A DNA stretch of 40,169 nt from Alphaproteobacteria bacterium (GTDB taxonomy: Bacteria; Pseudomonadota; Alphaproteobacteria; JABAAW01): positions 1-40,169 of the forward strand of contig JABABG010000114.1 in assembly GCA_014238315.1 (NCBI GenBank). The letters are read 5' to 3'. Under the pieces are notes generated by a model. That model did no database searches. It had not been told where the DNA came from and saw only the letters and a program-made list of their open reading frames with translations. Position numbers and translations under genes: made by a program. Below, piece by piece: positions 10,344-18,784 of this stretch (its first letter is position 1; the number at the start of each line of letters is the position of its first letter).

Positions 10344-11414
10344 ATGGTAAAAAAAATAACGAAGAAATCAGTTTTGTTGGACAACAGCGTAGTCCGATTT
10401 TTTACGCGCAACCAGAAAACCCGCAGGTTGACTTATTGCGTGGCATTTGTAGCTGCTTTAGTTTTTGTAATTGTAGCTGTTTGTAGCTGGCTTTATCCAA
10501 CCTCTGCGGGTGCCGAGGAAAAAGGTAAAGTCCTCGCGATCACCGACATCGTAGAGCATCCTGCGTTAACGGCGGTAAGGGAGGGTGTTTTAGAGACCCT
10601 AGCGGAGAAAGGTTTTGTCGAGGGAGAGAACCTAACGGTTATCTACGAAAGTGCGCAAGGCAATGTTGCGACCGCGCAGCAGATAGCCGATTCGTTTGTC
10701 TCTAAGAAACCCGATGTAATAGTCGGCATAGCGACTCCTTCGGCGCAAGCGTTAGTTGGTGCTACTCGTAAAATTCCGATTGTTTTTTCGGCTGTCACCG
10801 ATCCGGTGGGAGCAGATTTGATTCCGCAAATGAGAAAACCCGGAGGCAATGTTACTGGAGTTAGCGATCTATCGCCGATCGACAAGCACCTGAAACTTAT
10901 TCGCAAGATTACGCCGAAGGTCCGTAAGCTAGGCGTTATCTACAATGCTGGTGAGGCGAACTCTGTTTCGTTGGTTAAGTTGATTCGCGAGCATTCTGCT
11001 AAAAACAAGCTAGAGATAAAAGAGGCGACGGTTGCGAAATCATCAGAGGTTTCGCAAGCGACCCAAAGTTTAGTTGGCAAGGTAGATGCTCTTTATGTGC
11101 CTACGGACAACACGGTCGTCTCTGCCTTTGAGTCGGTTGTTCGGGTAGCGAGCGAAGCGAAGCTAGCTATTTATGCGGGCGACACGGACAGCGTTAACCG
11201 CGGAGCTTTAGCCGCTCTAGGTTTTAACTACAAGGATGTTGGCAAACAGACGGGAGAAATTGTTGCCAAGGTTCTTAGGGGTAAAAATGTAGGCTCGCTC
11301 AACGCGGAAGGCGTTGAGATTACCGAGCTTTACTTGAACCAAGGTAAAGCTGACGAACTTGGCATCAAGTTTGGCAAGAAGCTACTGAAAGAAGCTAAAA
11401 AAATCGTGCGCTAG
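10344..11414 (+). CDS. ABC transporter substrate-binding protein (TrpX/PF04392-like)
   Basis: KGKVLAITDIVEHPALTAVREGVLETLAEKGFVEGENLTVIYESAQGN..TAQQIADSFVSKKPDVIVGIATPSAQALVGATRKIPIVFSAVTDPVGADLI. ORF open from 10254, but SD-like agaggaga precedes the ATG at 10344. Confidence 0.87.
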   Translation: MVKKITKKSVLLDNSVVRFFTRNQKTRRLTYCVAFVAALVFVIVAVCSWLYPTSAGAEEKGKVLAITDIVEHPALTAVREGVLETLAEKGFVEGENLTVIYESAQGNVATAQQIADSFVSKKPDVIVGIATPSAQALVGATRKIPIVFSAVTDPVGADLIPQMRKPGGNVTGVSDLSPIDKHLKLIRKITPKVRKLGVIYNAGEANSVSLVKLIREHSAKNKLEIKEATVAKSSEVSQATQSLVGKVDALYVPTDNTVVSAFESVVRVASEAKLAIYAGDTDSVNRGALAALGFNYKDVGKQTGEIVAKVLRGKNVGSLNAEGVEITELYLNQGKADELGIKFGKKLLKEAKKIVR

Positions 11415-11560
11415 ACGCCTAACAGCAAAGACATTACTTTTGCTCCCCTGCCTTTCAAGCGCACCGAGCGTTTGCGTTCTTGACTTGAGGGGCGGGGGTT
11501 TTAGGCATTTTAAGGTTTTAGTTTTAGCGACAAAGTGCGGTAAGAGGAGCGCAGACCTTA

Positions 11561-12463
11561 GTGAGTGCGATAGCCTTTGCGGGAGCTTTAGAGCTAGGAT
11601 TCCTCTATGGGATTGTTGCTGTAGGGGTTTTTCTTTCGTTCCGCATATTTAATTTTCCCGACCTCACTGTTGATGGCAGTTTTCCGTTAGGAGCGGCGGT
11701 TGCTGGTGTTTTGCTAGTTTCTGGTTGGGGAGGCGTATTGGGAGCGTGGTTCAGCCTTTTTCTTGCTTTATTTGCGGGTTTTTTAGCGGGTCTTACGACT
11801 GCGTGGCTGAACCAACGCTTTGGCATTTTGCACCTTCTTGCCTCGATACTTACGATGATGGCACTCTACTCCATTAATTTGCGCATTATGGGTAGGCCTA
11901 ACATCGCTCTTTTGAGCAAAGATACGATAGTTGAATCTTTTCCCGACATTGCTTCTTTATACAAGGGACCTATAGTTATGCTATTTTTTGCATTGCTAGT
12001 TTTTGTGGCACTCGCGTATTTTTTATCGACTAGACAGGGATTGGGTTTTCGCGCGACTGGTGCCAACCCTCGCATGGCTCTTTCGATGGGGGTTTCTGTA
12101 CGCCGTTGCACATATTTGGGTTTAGGAATATCGAATGGTTTAGTTGCTCTAGCGGGAGCATTATTTGTACACCTGAACCGCTTTGCCGATGTCACTTTAG
12201 GTTTTGGAGTCATCATTTTGGGTTTAGCTGCGGTGATTTCTGGCGAGAGTCTTGTTCGCCCGCGAGGTATTATTTTAGCGGTTTTGTCTTGTTTTGTAGG
12301 CGCGGTTTTGTACCGTTTAGTGATTGCTTGGGCTTTGAATGCGGATTTTTTAGGTTTTCGCGCCTCCGACTTGAATTTTTTAACCGCGTTGTTAGTTGCG
12401 CTGGCTTTGATAGCCCCGCGGTTAGGATTAGGAACGAGTCTTCGCGCTAGATTGAAAAAGTAG
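11561..12463 (+). CDS. ABC transporter permease (TrpY-like)
   Basis: GALELGFLYGIVAVGVFLSFRIFNFPDLTVDGSFPLGAAVAG; GVSVRRCTYLGLGISNGLVALAGALFVHLNRFADVTLGFGVIILGLAAVISGESL. GTG start with SD aagagga. Confidence 0.88.
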   Translation: MSAIAFAGALELGFLYGIVAVGVFLSFRIFNFPDLTVDGSFPLGAAVAGVLLVSGWGGVLGAWFSLFLALFAGFLAGLTTAWLNQRFGILHLLASILTMMALYSINLRIMGRPNIALLSKDTIVESFPDIASLYKGPIVMLFFALLVFVALAYFLSTRQGLGFRATGANPRMALSMGVSVRRCTYLGLGISNGLVALAGALFVHLNRFADVTLGFGVIILGLAAVISGESLVRPRGIILAVLSCFVGAVLYRLVIAWALNADFLGFRASDLNFLTALLVALALIAPRLGLGTSLRARLKK

Positions 12464-12480
12464 CGTAAGAAAACAGAGCA

Positions 12481-13278
12481 ATGATAGAGCTATCTTCGAT
12501 TTCTGTGCGTTTTGGAGCTGGCACGCCGCTATCGGTTTGCGCTTTGGACGGCTTGAGTCTATCGGTTAGCCGAGGCGAGTTTATTTCGGTGATAGGCTCG
12601 AACGGAGCTGGCAAGTCTACGCTCCTTAGCTGTTTAGCTGGCGACATTGCTCCTAGTTCTGGTCGAGTTATTATAGACGACTTGGATGTCACGCATTTTC
12701 CGACCGAGCGTAGAGCGGGCATGGTTTCGCGAGTTTTTCAAGACCCATTGACTGGCACTTGTGGTTCTTTGACGATAGAGGAGAACATGGCGTTGTCTAT
12801 GGACAGGGGTAGAAGGCGAGGCTTGGGTTTAGCTTTGAGCTCTCACAAGCGCGCTCACTTTCGCGCCGAGTTGCGCAGGCTGGGTTTAGGTTTAGAGGAT
12901 AGGCTGGGCGAGCGAGTTGATAGGTTATCTGGCGGACAGCGTCAGGCGTTATCGTTATTATTGGCGACTTTGTGCGAGGCGCGAGTTTTTTTACTAGACG
13001 AGCATACAGCGGCTTTGGATCCTCGCATGTCTTCGTTTGTTATGGATTTGACCGAGCGTTTAGTTTCCGAGCGCGGATTGACGACTATTATGGTAACGCA
13101 TAGTTTAGTTCAGGCGTTGCGTTATGGCAGTCGGTTAGTTATGCTGGACGGCGGCAGGATAGTTTTTGAGAGCAGTGGGGCGGAGCGTTCTCGTTTGACT
13201 GTTGAGGATTTGGTATCACGTTTTAGCAGCTCTCGAGGCGAGCTATCGCTGGATTCGGACGAGCTTTTATTGAGTTGA
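12481..13278 (+). CDS. ABC transporter ATP-binding protein (TrpZ-like)
   Basis: Walker A IGSNGAGKSTL, signature RLSGGQRQALSLLLA, Walker B ARVFLLDEHTAALDP, switch His MVTHSL. Confidence 0.93.
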   Translation: MIELSSISVRFGAGTPLSVCALDGLSLSVSRGEFISVIGSNGAGKSTLLSCLAGDIAPSSGRVIIDDLDVTHFPTERRAGMVSRVFQDPLTGTCGSLTIEENMALSMDRGRRRGLGLALSSHKRAHFRAELRRLGLGLEDRLGERVDRLSGGQRQALSLLLATLCEARVFLLDEHTAALDPRMSSFVMDLTERLVSERGLTTIMVTHSLVQALRYGSRLVMLDGGRIVFESSGAERSRLTVEDLVSRFSSSRGELSLDSDELLLS

Positions 13279-13293
13279 GGGATATTTATAGTT

Positions 13294-13797
13294 ATGGCTG
13301 GTAGTTTGAACAAGGTTATGATTTTGGGTAATTTGGGTGCTGATCCGGTTGTGCGTTCGATGTCGAGTGGTGCTAAGGTCGCGAGTTTTTCTGTTGCGAC
13401 TTCTGATAAGTGGCGAGACAAGACTAGCAACGAGCAGCGCGAGCGCACCGAGTGGCATAGGATATCTTTATTTGGCGATGGATTAGTTAGCGTTGTCGAG
13501 CGTTATTTGCATAAGGGTTCGAAGGTTTATATTGAGGGCGAGTTGCGCACGCGCAAATGGACGGATACTAACACTGGACAAGATAGGTATACGACCGAGA
13601 TAGTTGTTCAGGGTATGCGCGGTCAGATGATTATGTTGAGCGGCGGCAGGGGCGAGGGTTCTGGCGGCGATGAGTTTTACGATGGACCGCAGGGACAACA
13701 AGGCGGTCAACAGGGGCAAGGGCAGGGGCAGGCGCAGAGCGGCGGCGGCAAACAACCCTTACCACCCGATGAATTCGAAGACGACATTCCGTTTTAG
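13294..13797 (+). CDS. ssb: Single-stranded DNA-binding protein
   Basis: [43 protein letters not shown]...[40 protein letters not shown], Gly/Gln-rich linker and acidic tip FEDDIPF. Confidence 0.97.
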   Translation: MAGSLNKVMILGNLGADPVVRSMSSGAKVASFSVATSDKWRDKTSNEQRERTEWHRISLFGDGLVSVVERYLHKGSKVYIEGELRTRKWTDTNTGQDRYTTEIVVQGMRGQMIMLSGGRGEGSGGDEFYDGPQGQQGGQQGQGQGQAQSGGGKQPLPPDEFEDDIPF

Positions 13798-14348
13798 TGG
13801 ATAATCAGGCTCCAGCTCGTAGGATTTATGGCATAGCTGTTGATTGGTCTGTTTTGCTTCAAGGCGTTGCGGAAGTTGAGGATGTTTTCCGCAAATGCCC
13901 GCAGTGGGGCAATGTGGATATGGGTTGTGGGGATATGGCGTTTGGCTGTGGTGTTTCTAGTTGTGTAGCGGCTTGGTATTTACGCGAGGCTTTTGTAACC
14001 GAGCATGTACCGCGTAAGTATCGCGGCAAGTTAGATTTTTCTAATGATTTTGAGCATGGTTCTTATTCTCTATGCTGTGAATTAGGTTTTGATTGGTCGC
14101 GTCGCCCATCACTTGCGCGCGATAAGACACCAGTTGACATCACCGAGGATTTTTTCCGTGAAAATGCGGATTTATGGGGTAACGAATATGGGCATGAAAT
14201 GTTTTACGAAGCGCGAGCTTATGGTAAGCACAATTACGAGCCCTTTACGGTGAAGGATGTTTTGCACCATTGGCAAGGGGTGCGCTCGCGTATTTACTCA
14301 ATAAAGTATTTTTTGTATTCTTCGGGATTTTCTCGCCAATCTTTATAA
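13797..14348 (+). CDS. Hypothetical protein with several Cys residues, translationally coupled to ssb
   Basis: GTG start overlaps the ssb stop (TAGTG); 183-aa uninterrupted ORF (FRKCPQWGNVDMGCGDMAFGCGVSSCVAAWYLREAF...YSLCCELGFDW). No family recognised. The last about 18 codons overlap the convergent GIY-YIG gene. Confidence 0.65.
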   Translation: MDNQAPARRIYGIAVDWSVLLQGVAEVEDVFRKCPQWGNVDMGCGDMAFGCGVSSCVAAWYLREAFVTEHVPRKYRGKLDFSNDFEHGSYSLCCELGFDWSRRPSLARDKTPVDITEDFFRENADLWGNEYGHEMFYEARAYGKHNYEPFTVKDVLHHWQGVRSRIYSIKYFLYSSGFSRQSL

Positions 14349-15214
14349 GATTTTTTGTATTCTGTACCTTTTATTTTCCACTCGCGCCACCCAGATGCTT
14401 GTCCATCAATAACAATACTAGCAGCGGTGCTAGGGCTAGAAAAAAGCACATCTCTTGTAAAAATATAACGGGTTCCATCCTTTTTTAAATACCCTTTATC
14501 AATTAAAAATTGACGTTTAAGCCGATGTTCGCTATGCATTCGCCCTTTCGTAGTGGCGTGCGAATCTTTTAGGACAAAAAAATCTCCGTTAACTTCGTTA
14601 GCTTTTGCGTAAGTTTGCGTATCTTTATGAAAAAGCTCGAACATAAAATATTTAATTTCTTTTGTTCGTGATTGTAATTTTTTAAGAAAGTTAAAATTTA
14701 GAATAGGTAAGACAATTTCTAGATGTTGAAGAAAAACTTCTGCGATTTGTTTTCCACTAGCAGGCAAAGGTATATTTTCTGTGGAGCGTTTTTGCTTGTT
14801 ATGGAGGGTAACGCGGTTTGCATCGACTGTTCTTTCTATAAGCATAGCTTCGATGTAATCACAACGCGTTCCGTATAAGCTGTTATCGCTTGTTGTAATC
14901 ATGCAGGCAGTTTCCCAGAATCCTTTATCATCGTCGCTTGCGTGTCCGCGCAACCTGCTTTTTATCTTGTCGCTACGTCCGATATAGATGCGCTGTTGTG
15001 TTTCTGACTCTGAATTTGGGTCTTTACCTTGCAAAAGATATACGCCAGGTTTTTTTGCATTGTCATGCTCTAGCAACCATTCAACATGACTGCTGTTACC
15101 TCTAACGAGTTCTCCAGACCAGTTAATTAGATTAGCTTCCATTTTTCCATCAGGTGTGCCATCACACAAAAAAAGCTCCACCACCCAACCATTTTGCTGA
15201 ACTTTACTAATCAT
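14294..15214 (-). CDS. GIY-YIG nuclease-like protein with C-terminal DUF4357-like domain
   Basis: PGVYLLQGK...QQRIYIGRSDKIKSRLRGHASDDDKGFWETACMITTSDNSLYGTRCDYIEAMLIE (GIY-YIG fold); C-terminal FFVLKDSHATT...RQFLIDKGYLKKDGTRYIFTRDVLFSSPSTAASIVIDGQASGWREWK matches the DUF4357 pattern. Confidence 0.85.
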   Translation of the reverse strand: MISKVQQNGWVVELFLCDGTPDGKMEANLINWSGELVRGNSSHVEWLLEHDNAKKPGVYLLQGKDPNSESETQQRIYIGRSDKIKSRLRGHASDDDKGFWETACMITTSDNSLYGTRCDYIEAMLIERTVDANRVTLHNKQKRSTENIPLPASGKQIAEVFLQHLEIVLPILNFNFLKKLQSRTKEIKYFMFELFHKDTQTYAKANEVNGDFFVLKDSHATTKGRMHSEHRLKRQFLIDKGYLKKDGTRYIFTRDVLFSSPSTAASIVIDGQASGWREWKIKGTEYKKSYKDWRENPEEYKKYFIE

Positions 15215-15263
15215 AGGAATTTATTTTTTTATTACGAATAGCTTTAATTAATAGAGAATTTAG

Positions 15264-15485
15264 AGAAAAAAGCAAGTAAGAGAGGACTACCTACTAGTTC
15301 AGCGAGTTATCAGAGAGGGAAAAATATCCTTGAGCGGCAGGATGGGACGCTGGATACAACCGCGCACCAAAGGAGCAAAAGACTCGACCTCCCGCGCCTT
15401 CTACGCCCGCCGAGACTTCCTAAGCAAAATCCTCAACATCCCCCACCTCCTAAACCCAACCCAAAGGAATTCAAGCAATGCTTAA
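15264..15485 (+). pseudogene. Open C-terminal-like fragment, possible remnant of a restriction endonuclease-type gene (identity uncertain)
   Basis: Open frame from stop at 15261 to TAA at 15483-15485: RKKQVREDYLLVQRVIREGKISLSGRMGRWIQPRTKGAKDSTSRAFYARRDFLSKILNIPHLLNPTQRNSSNA. GC-rich, C-ending codons unlike neighbours; no ATG (TTG possible at 15330). Overlaps the ATG of the next gene at 15478. Confidence 0.4.
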
Positions 15486-16710
15486 AACAAAACCGAACAA
15501 AAAACCCGCCACCCCATCAAAAAAGCCACAAACCCAAATTAGCGTTTTCTTACTCGTGGTAAAAAAAAGACTTCTCAACGCTTTGGCAAAAAGAGGCCCT
15601 TTCCTAAAGCATTTATATGCTTTTTCAGGACATCTATTTTCCTACTGGGGAAATGTTCGCATTACCATTCTAGGCGTTGCTATTCTTGTAATTTTTTATC
15701 AAGGTATTAGTTTTTTGAGAATTAATGTCGAGTCAGCTTTGTTTTCGTGTATTTATTGCACTAGTTTCTGGATAATGGATAACGCGCCAGTTTTGCGTAT
15801 TTATTTAATTTGTTTATTCTCGCTTTTTTTCTTCTTACTCTTATTCGGATACTGGAAAGAAAATATTAAAATTGTAAAAAGGATTTATAGAAACAGCGAA
15901 GGATTCGTTATCCCTTTGCTAGGAGGTGCCGCCACACTACTAACCTTTCAAGCGGTTAGTTTATTTCGTTCAGCTTCGACTACAGAAGGAAAGACAAATA
16001 TAATCGACGCTTGGTTTATTTTTATAATAATTGAAATTATCGTAGGTATTATTTTTTATTCAATAAAAAAAGCTAACCTAAGAGACGATACAGAAAAATC
16101 ATTAGAAGAAATGTTGAAAAAACATTACGCACCGTATATTTATGCAAAAGAAGAAGGCAAAGTCGAAAATAAATCATTTTATTCTTGGACATACTTAAAT
16201 GCGTCTAGAGTTTCTGACTCCTTGCGTAAATACGTAACCCATAAAAATTTAATTTTCTTTTTCAATAACAATGAAATTGAGATAATGAAAAAAAGGACAA
16301 TTAAAAACTTAGGTGTTTTTATTGAAAGTAATATGAAAAAAATGCCACCTGAAGTTAATGCTAAATTTAAAAAAAATAGCGCAATAGGAATCTCTGAAAT
16401 GATAGATAATAACTTATCACAGAATTATAATTTCCTAATGATTTTAAAAGAAGGCGGAAGAAACAATCCTAAAAATCTTAATCATTTTAAGGTTGATATC
16501 AAGGAGACAAAACCTTCATTCGTTGTCTTTGAAGATTTAAAATCTAGAAAAGACAAAACAAGATTTTTGGATATTAATATTCGGCAAATAGCTTGTGTCG
16601 ATTATGAAGGGGATATGGTAAAGCTCACAATAATTCAGCCGAACGCTTCCCCTAGAACAATTTTCATTTCTTTGTCAGAATGGCTTGTGAATCGGAACGA
16701 CTTATGCTAG
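15478..16710 (+). CDS. Uncharacterised membrane protein (about 4 predicted TM segments plus cytosolic C-terminal half)
   Basis: 410-aa ORF; hydrophobic stretches ITILGVAILVIFYQGISFL, IYLICLFSLFFFLLLFGYW, GFVIPLLGGAATLLTFQAV, AWFIFIIIEIIVGIIFYSI; strongly AT-rich. No family recognised. Confidence 0.75.
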   Translation: MLKTKPNKKPATPSKKPQTQISVFLLVVKKRLLNALAKRGPFLKHLYAFSGHLFSYWGNVRITILGVAILVIFYQGISFLRINVESALFSCIYCTSFWIMDNAPVLRIYLICLFSLFFFLLLFGYWKENIKIVKRIYRNSEGFVIPLLGGAATLLTFQAVSLFRSASTTEGKTNIIDAWFIFIIIEIIVGIIFYSIKKANLRDDTEKSLEEMLKKHYAPYIYAKEEGKVENKSFYSWTYLNASRVSDSLRKYVTHKNLIFFFNNNEIEIMKKRTIKNLGVFIESNMKKMPPEVNAKFKKNSAIGISEMIDNNLSQNYNFLMILKEGGRNNPKNLNHFKVDIKETKPSFVVFEDLKSRKDKTRFLDINIRQIACVDYEGDMVKLTIIQPNASPRTIFISLSEWLVNRNDLC

Positions 16711-16789
16711 GTGTCAACTAGATTCAAGTTTCTTCTTATGTTTATCCACAGAAAAAACATAAAATGTTGATGTAATGGATGTAAGATGG

Positions 16790-16819
16790 AAATAAGTAGG
16801 CAATTTTGACTGCTTATTT
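16790..16819. other. Short inverted repeat AAATAAG...CTTATTT in the intergenic region
   Basis: aaataag (16790-16796) and cttattt (16813-16819) flanking a 16-nt loop, upstream of the 75-aa ORF. Confidence 0.5.
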
Positions 16820-16851
16820 GAACTATTTTTTACAGGAGAAAAGAATGACGT

Positions 16852-17079
16852 ATGACTCGCAACGCAAACCAGTCAATTGCTCCATCTGTTTTGGAGCAAG
16901 AGGATGTCAAGGAAGCTCTTGAATTTCTCAAAGAACACGCATCAGAGCTCAACGAGAGTAGCATGAGCTTCGAAGTTCCTGCCAATTATAAGAATGGAAA
17001 AGTGCAGGAGTTTATCAGAGATAGAATATTAGATGAAGAAAAAAAGTTGCGTACAAGGTTAGGGATTCCAAGCAACTAA
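16852..17079 (+). CDS. Small hypothetical protein (75 aa, charged)
   Basis: MTRNANQSIAPSVLEQEDVKEALEFLKEHASELNESSMSFEVPANYKNGKVQEFIRDRILDEEKKLRTRLGIPSN; AGGAG at 16834-16838 upstream (spacing better for an out-of-frame ATG at 16845). Confidence 0.55.
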   Translation: MTRNANQSIAPSVLEQEDVKEALEFLKEHASELNESSMSFEVPANYKNGKVQEFIRDRILDEEKKLRTRLGIPSN

Positions 17080-17134
17080 AAACAATTATATTGGAATACT
17101 AGCCATCAGGTGGAATATAAACACGGATTCAAAA

Positions 17135-17959
17135 TTAGGTAATACCATTAGCATCTGGGCTGGCTTGCCGCCAGCCCAGATGCTCTCCGCCATCTAGCGC
17201 GAGCATCTGCCCGGTAACAGACTTGCTATCTAAAATATAGTTCAGAGTCCGACAGACATCTTCCAGCGAGACCACCTCGCCCATCGGCGTAGCCTCAGCC
17301 TTTCCGATGAACTCAGCCTCGCTCTGTTGCGCACTCGCGAGCACTTGCCCCAAACCGATACCGACAACTCGCACTTGCGGTGCTAACGCCAACGCCAACA
17401 TCCGCGTCAGCCCCAACAAACCATACTTACTCACCGAGTAGCTCACGAAATGCGGAGTAAGATTTAACACCCGCTGGTCTATCATATTGACGATGACGCC
17501 GCGCCCAACCTTCGCACCAGCCTTCGCGCCAACCAAACCATTACCTAAACCCAAGCCCTTACATAAGCCCTCGCCCACACAACGCGAGAGAATATACGGA
17601 GCCTCCAAGTTCACCGCCAGATGCCTATCCCACCGATCTGGCGTTACGGAATCCCACTCGTCCCGCTCGAAAACCGAGGCATTATTGACCAACAGCGAGA
17701 CCGCCTCCCCCGCCCATTTAGACACTCGCATAACGAGCTCTCCCACCTCGCGCCTATCGGCTAGGTCGGCACGGAAAGCCGAGGCAGCACCGATGTTTTT
17801 TCGCTCACAGCGGATTTTTCCGACGACCTCTTCGGCACTTTCGGCTGAATTGCGATAATGAACGGCTACCCGATAGCCCCTCGCGCCCAAGGAGCTAGCG
17901 ATTGCGCGACCGACTCGCACCCCTGCCCCGGTTACGAGGGCTGTTCCAACAAAATTCAC
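17135..17959 (-). CDS. SDR family oxidoreductase (FolM/pteridine reductase-like)
   Basis: [32 protein letters not shown] (TGxxxxxG-type), LLVNNASVFE, YSVSKYGLLGLTRMLALALAPQVRVVGIGLG, SVTGQMLALDGGEHLGW. Confidence 0.9.
   Translation of the reverse strand: MNFVGTALVTGAGVRVGRAIASSLGARGYRVAVHYRNSAESAEEVVGKIRCERKNIGAASAFRADLADRREVGELVMRVSKWAGEAVSLLVNNASVFERDEWDSVTPDRWDRHLAVNLEAPYILSRCVGEGLCKGLGLGNGLVGAKAGAKVGRGVIVNMIDQRVLNLTPHFVSYSVSKYGLLGLTRMLALALAPQVRVVGIGLGQVLASAQQSEAEFIGKAEATPMGEVVSLEDVCRTLNYILDSKSVTGQMLALDGGEHLGWRQASPDANGIT
17150..17184. terminator. Perfect 15-bp inverted repeat with 5-nt loop at the 3' end of the SDR gene
   Basis: agcatctgggctggc (17150-17164) - ttgcc - gccagcccagatgct (17170-17184). 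No T-tract on either side, so the terminator call is tentative; it lies in the last SDR codons near a convergent junction. Confidence 0.55.
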
Positions 17960-17992
17960 AAAAAAGCCTTAAAAATAAGTGAAATTTTCCTA

Positions 17993-18020
17993 TTGACGTG
18001 AGGCTAAAACTAGCATATTT
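17993..18020 (+). promoter_or_regulatory. Candidate sigma70-like promoter for the corrinoid protein gene
   Basis: TTGACG at 17993-17998 and AT-rich atattt at 18015-18020, 16-nt spacer; by eye only. Confidence 0.3.
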
Positions 18021-18058
18021 GCGAGCAGGTAAGCAAAAGTCACGAGGACAGAAGCACA

Positions 18059-18781
18059 ATGTCAGACGAAGAAAAAGCGGGCGCAGAGGACATCGACCTC
18101 AACGCCCTTTCCGACCAAGAATTAGTCGAACAAATGTGGGACGACCTCTACGATGGCATCGAAGAGCCGATAACAGAGGGAACGAACATCCTACTTTCAC
18201 GCAAATGGCTGCCGTACGACGTACTTACGAAGGCACTTATTGAGGGCATGCGTATAGTTGGCGTAGACTTCCGCGATGGCATTTTATTTGTGCCTGAGGT
18301 TTTGATGTCTGCGGGCGCGATGAAGGCTGGCATGAAGATTTTGCGCCCTTTGCTAGCGGAGACTGGTGCGCCGACCCTTGGCAAGATAGTTATCGGCACG
18401 GTTAAAGGAGACATCCACGACATCGGCAAGAATTTAGTTTCGATGATGCTTGAGGGAGCTGGCTTTGAGATTTTCGACCTTGGCGTTAATGTATCGGTCG
18501 AAATGTATTTAGAGGCATTAGAAAAGCACAAGCCGGACATATTGGGTTTGTCTGCGCTTTTGACGACGACGATGCCATATATGAAGGTTGTGATAGACAC
18601 ACTGAAGGAGAAGAACATCCGCGACGATTATATCGTGCTGGTAGGAGGCGCGCCATTGAACGAAGAATTTGGCAAAGCGGTAGGCGCGGATAGCTACTGC
18701 CGCGATGCTGCGGTAGCGGTCGAGACGGCGAAGGACTTTATGAAACGCAAGCATAACATCTTAGCATCTACACCGAACTAG
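18059..18781 (+). CDS. Cobalamin-binding corrinoid protein (methyltransferase cognate type)
   Basis: Helical cap (EGMRIVGVDFRDGILFVPEVLMSAGAMKAGMKILRPLL) plus B12-binding GTVKGDIHDIGKNLVSMMLEGAGFEIFDLGVNV (DxHxxG), LGLSALLTTTMPYMK. Confidence 0.93.
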   Translation: MSDEEKAGAEDIDLNALSDQELVEQMWDDLYDGIEEPITEGTNILLSRKWLPYDVLTKALIEGMRIVGVDFRDGILFVPEVLMSAGAMKAGMKILRPLLAETGAPTLGKIVIGTVKGDIHDIGKNLVSMMLEGAGFEIFDLGVNVSVEMYLEALEKHKPDILGLSALLTTTMPYMKVVIDTLKEKNIRDDYIVLVGGAPLNEEFGKAVGADSYCRDAAVAVETAKDFMKRKHNILASTPN

Positions 18782-18784
18782 GAC

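Noticed and set aside
11440-11652. 70-aa ORF between the TrpX-like and TrpY-like genes
   Set aside because: Overlaps the permease start out of frame; no motif. The gap also has an imperfect G/C-rich inverted repeat (cccctgcctttcaag/cttgaggggcgggg), judged too weak to call an attenuator.
13680-13770. Gly/Gln repeat region in SSB
   Set aside because: Low-complexity linkers before the acidic tip are normal in bacterial SSB proteins.
14294-17100. Known mobile element (IS, prophage, integron) explaining the low-GC patch
   Set aside because: No transposase, integrase, terminal inverted repeats or target-site duplications identified.
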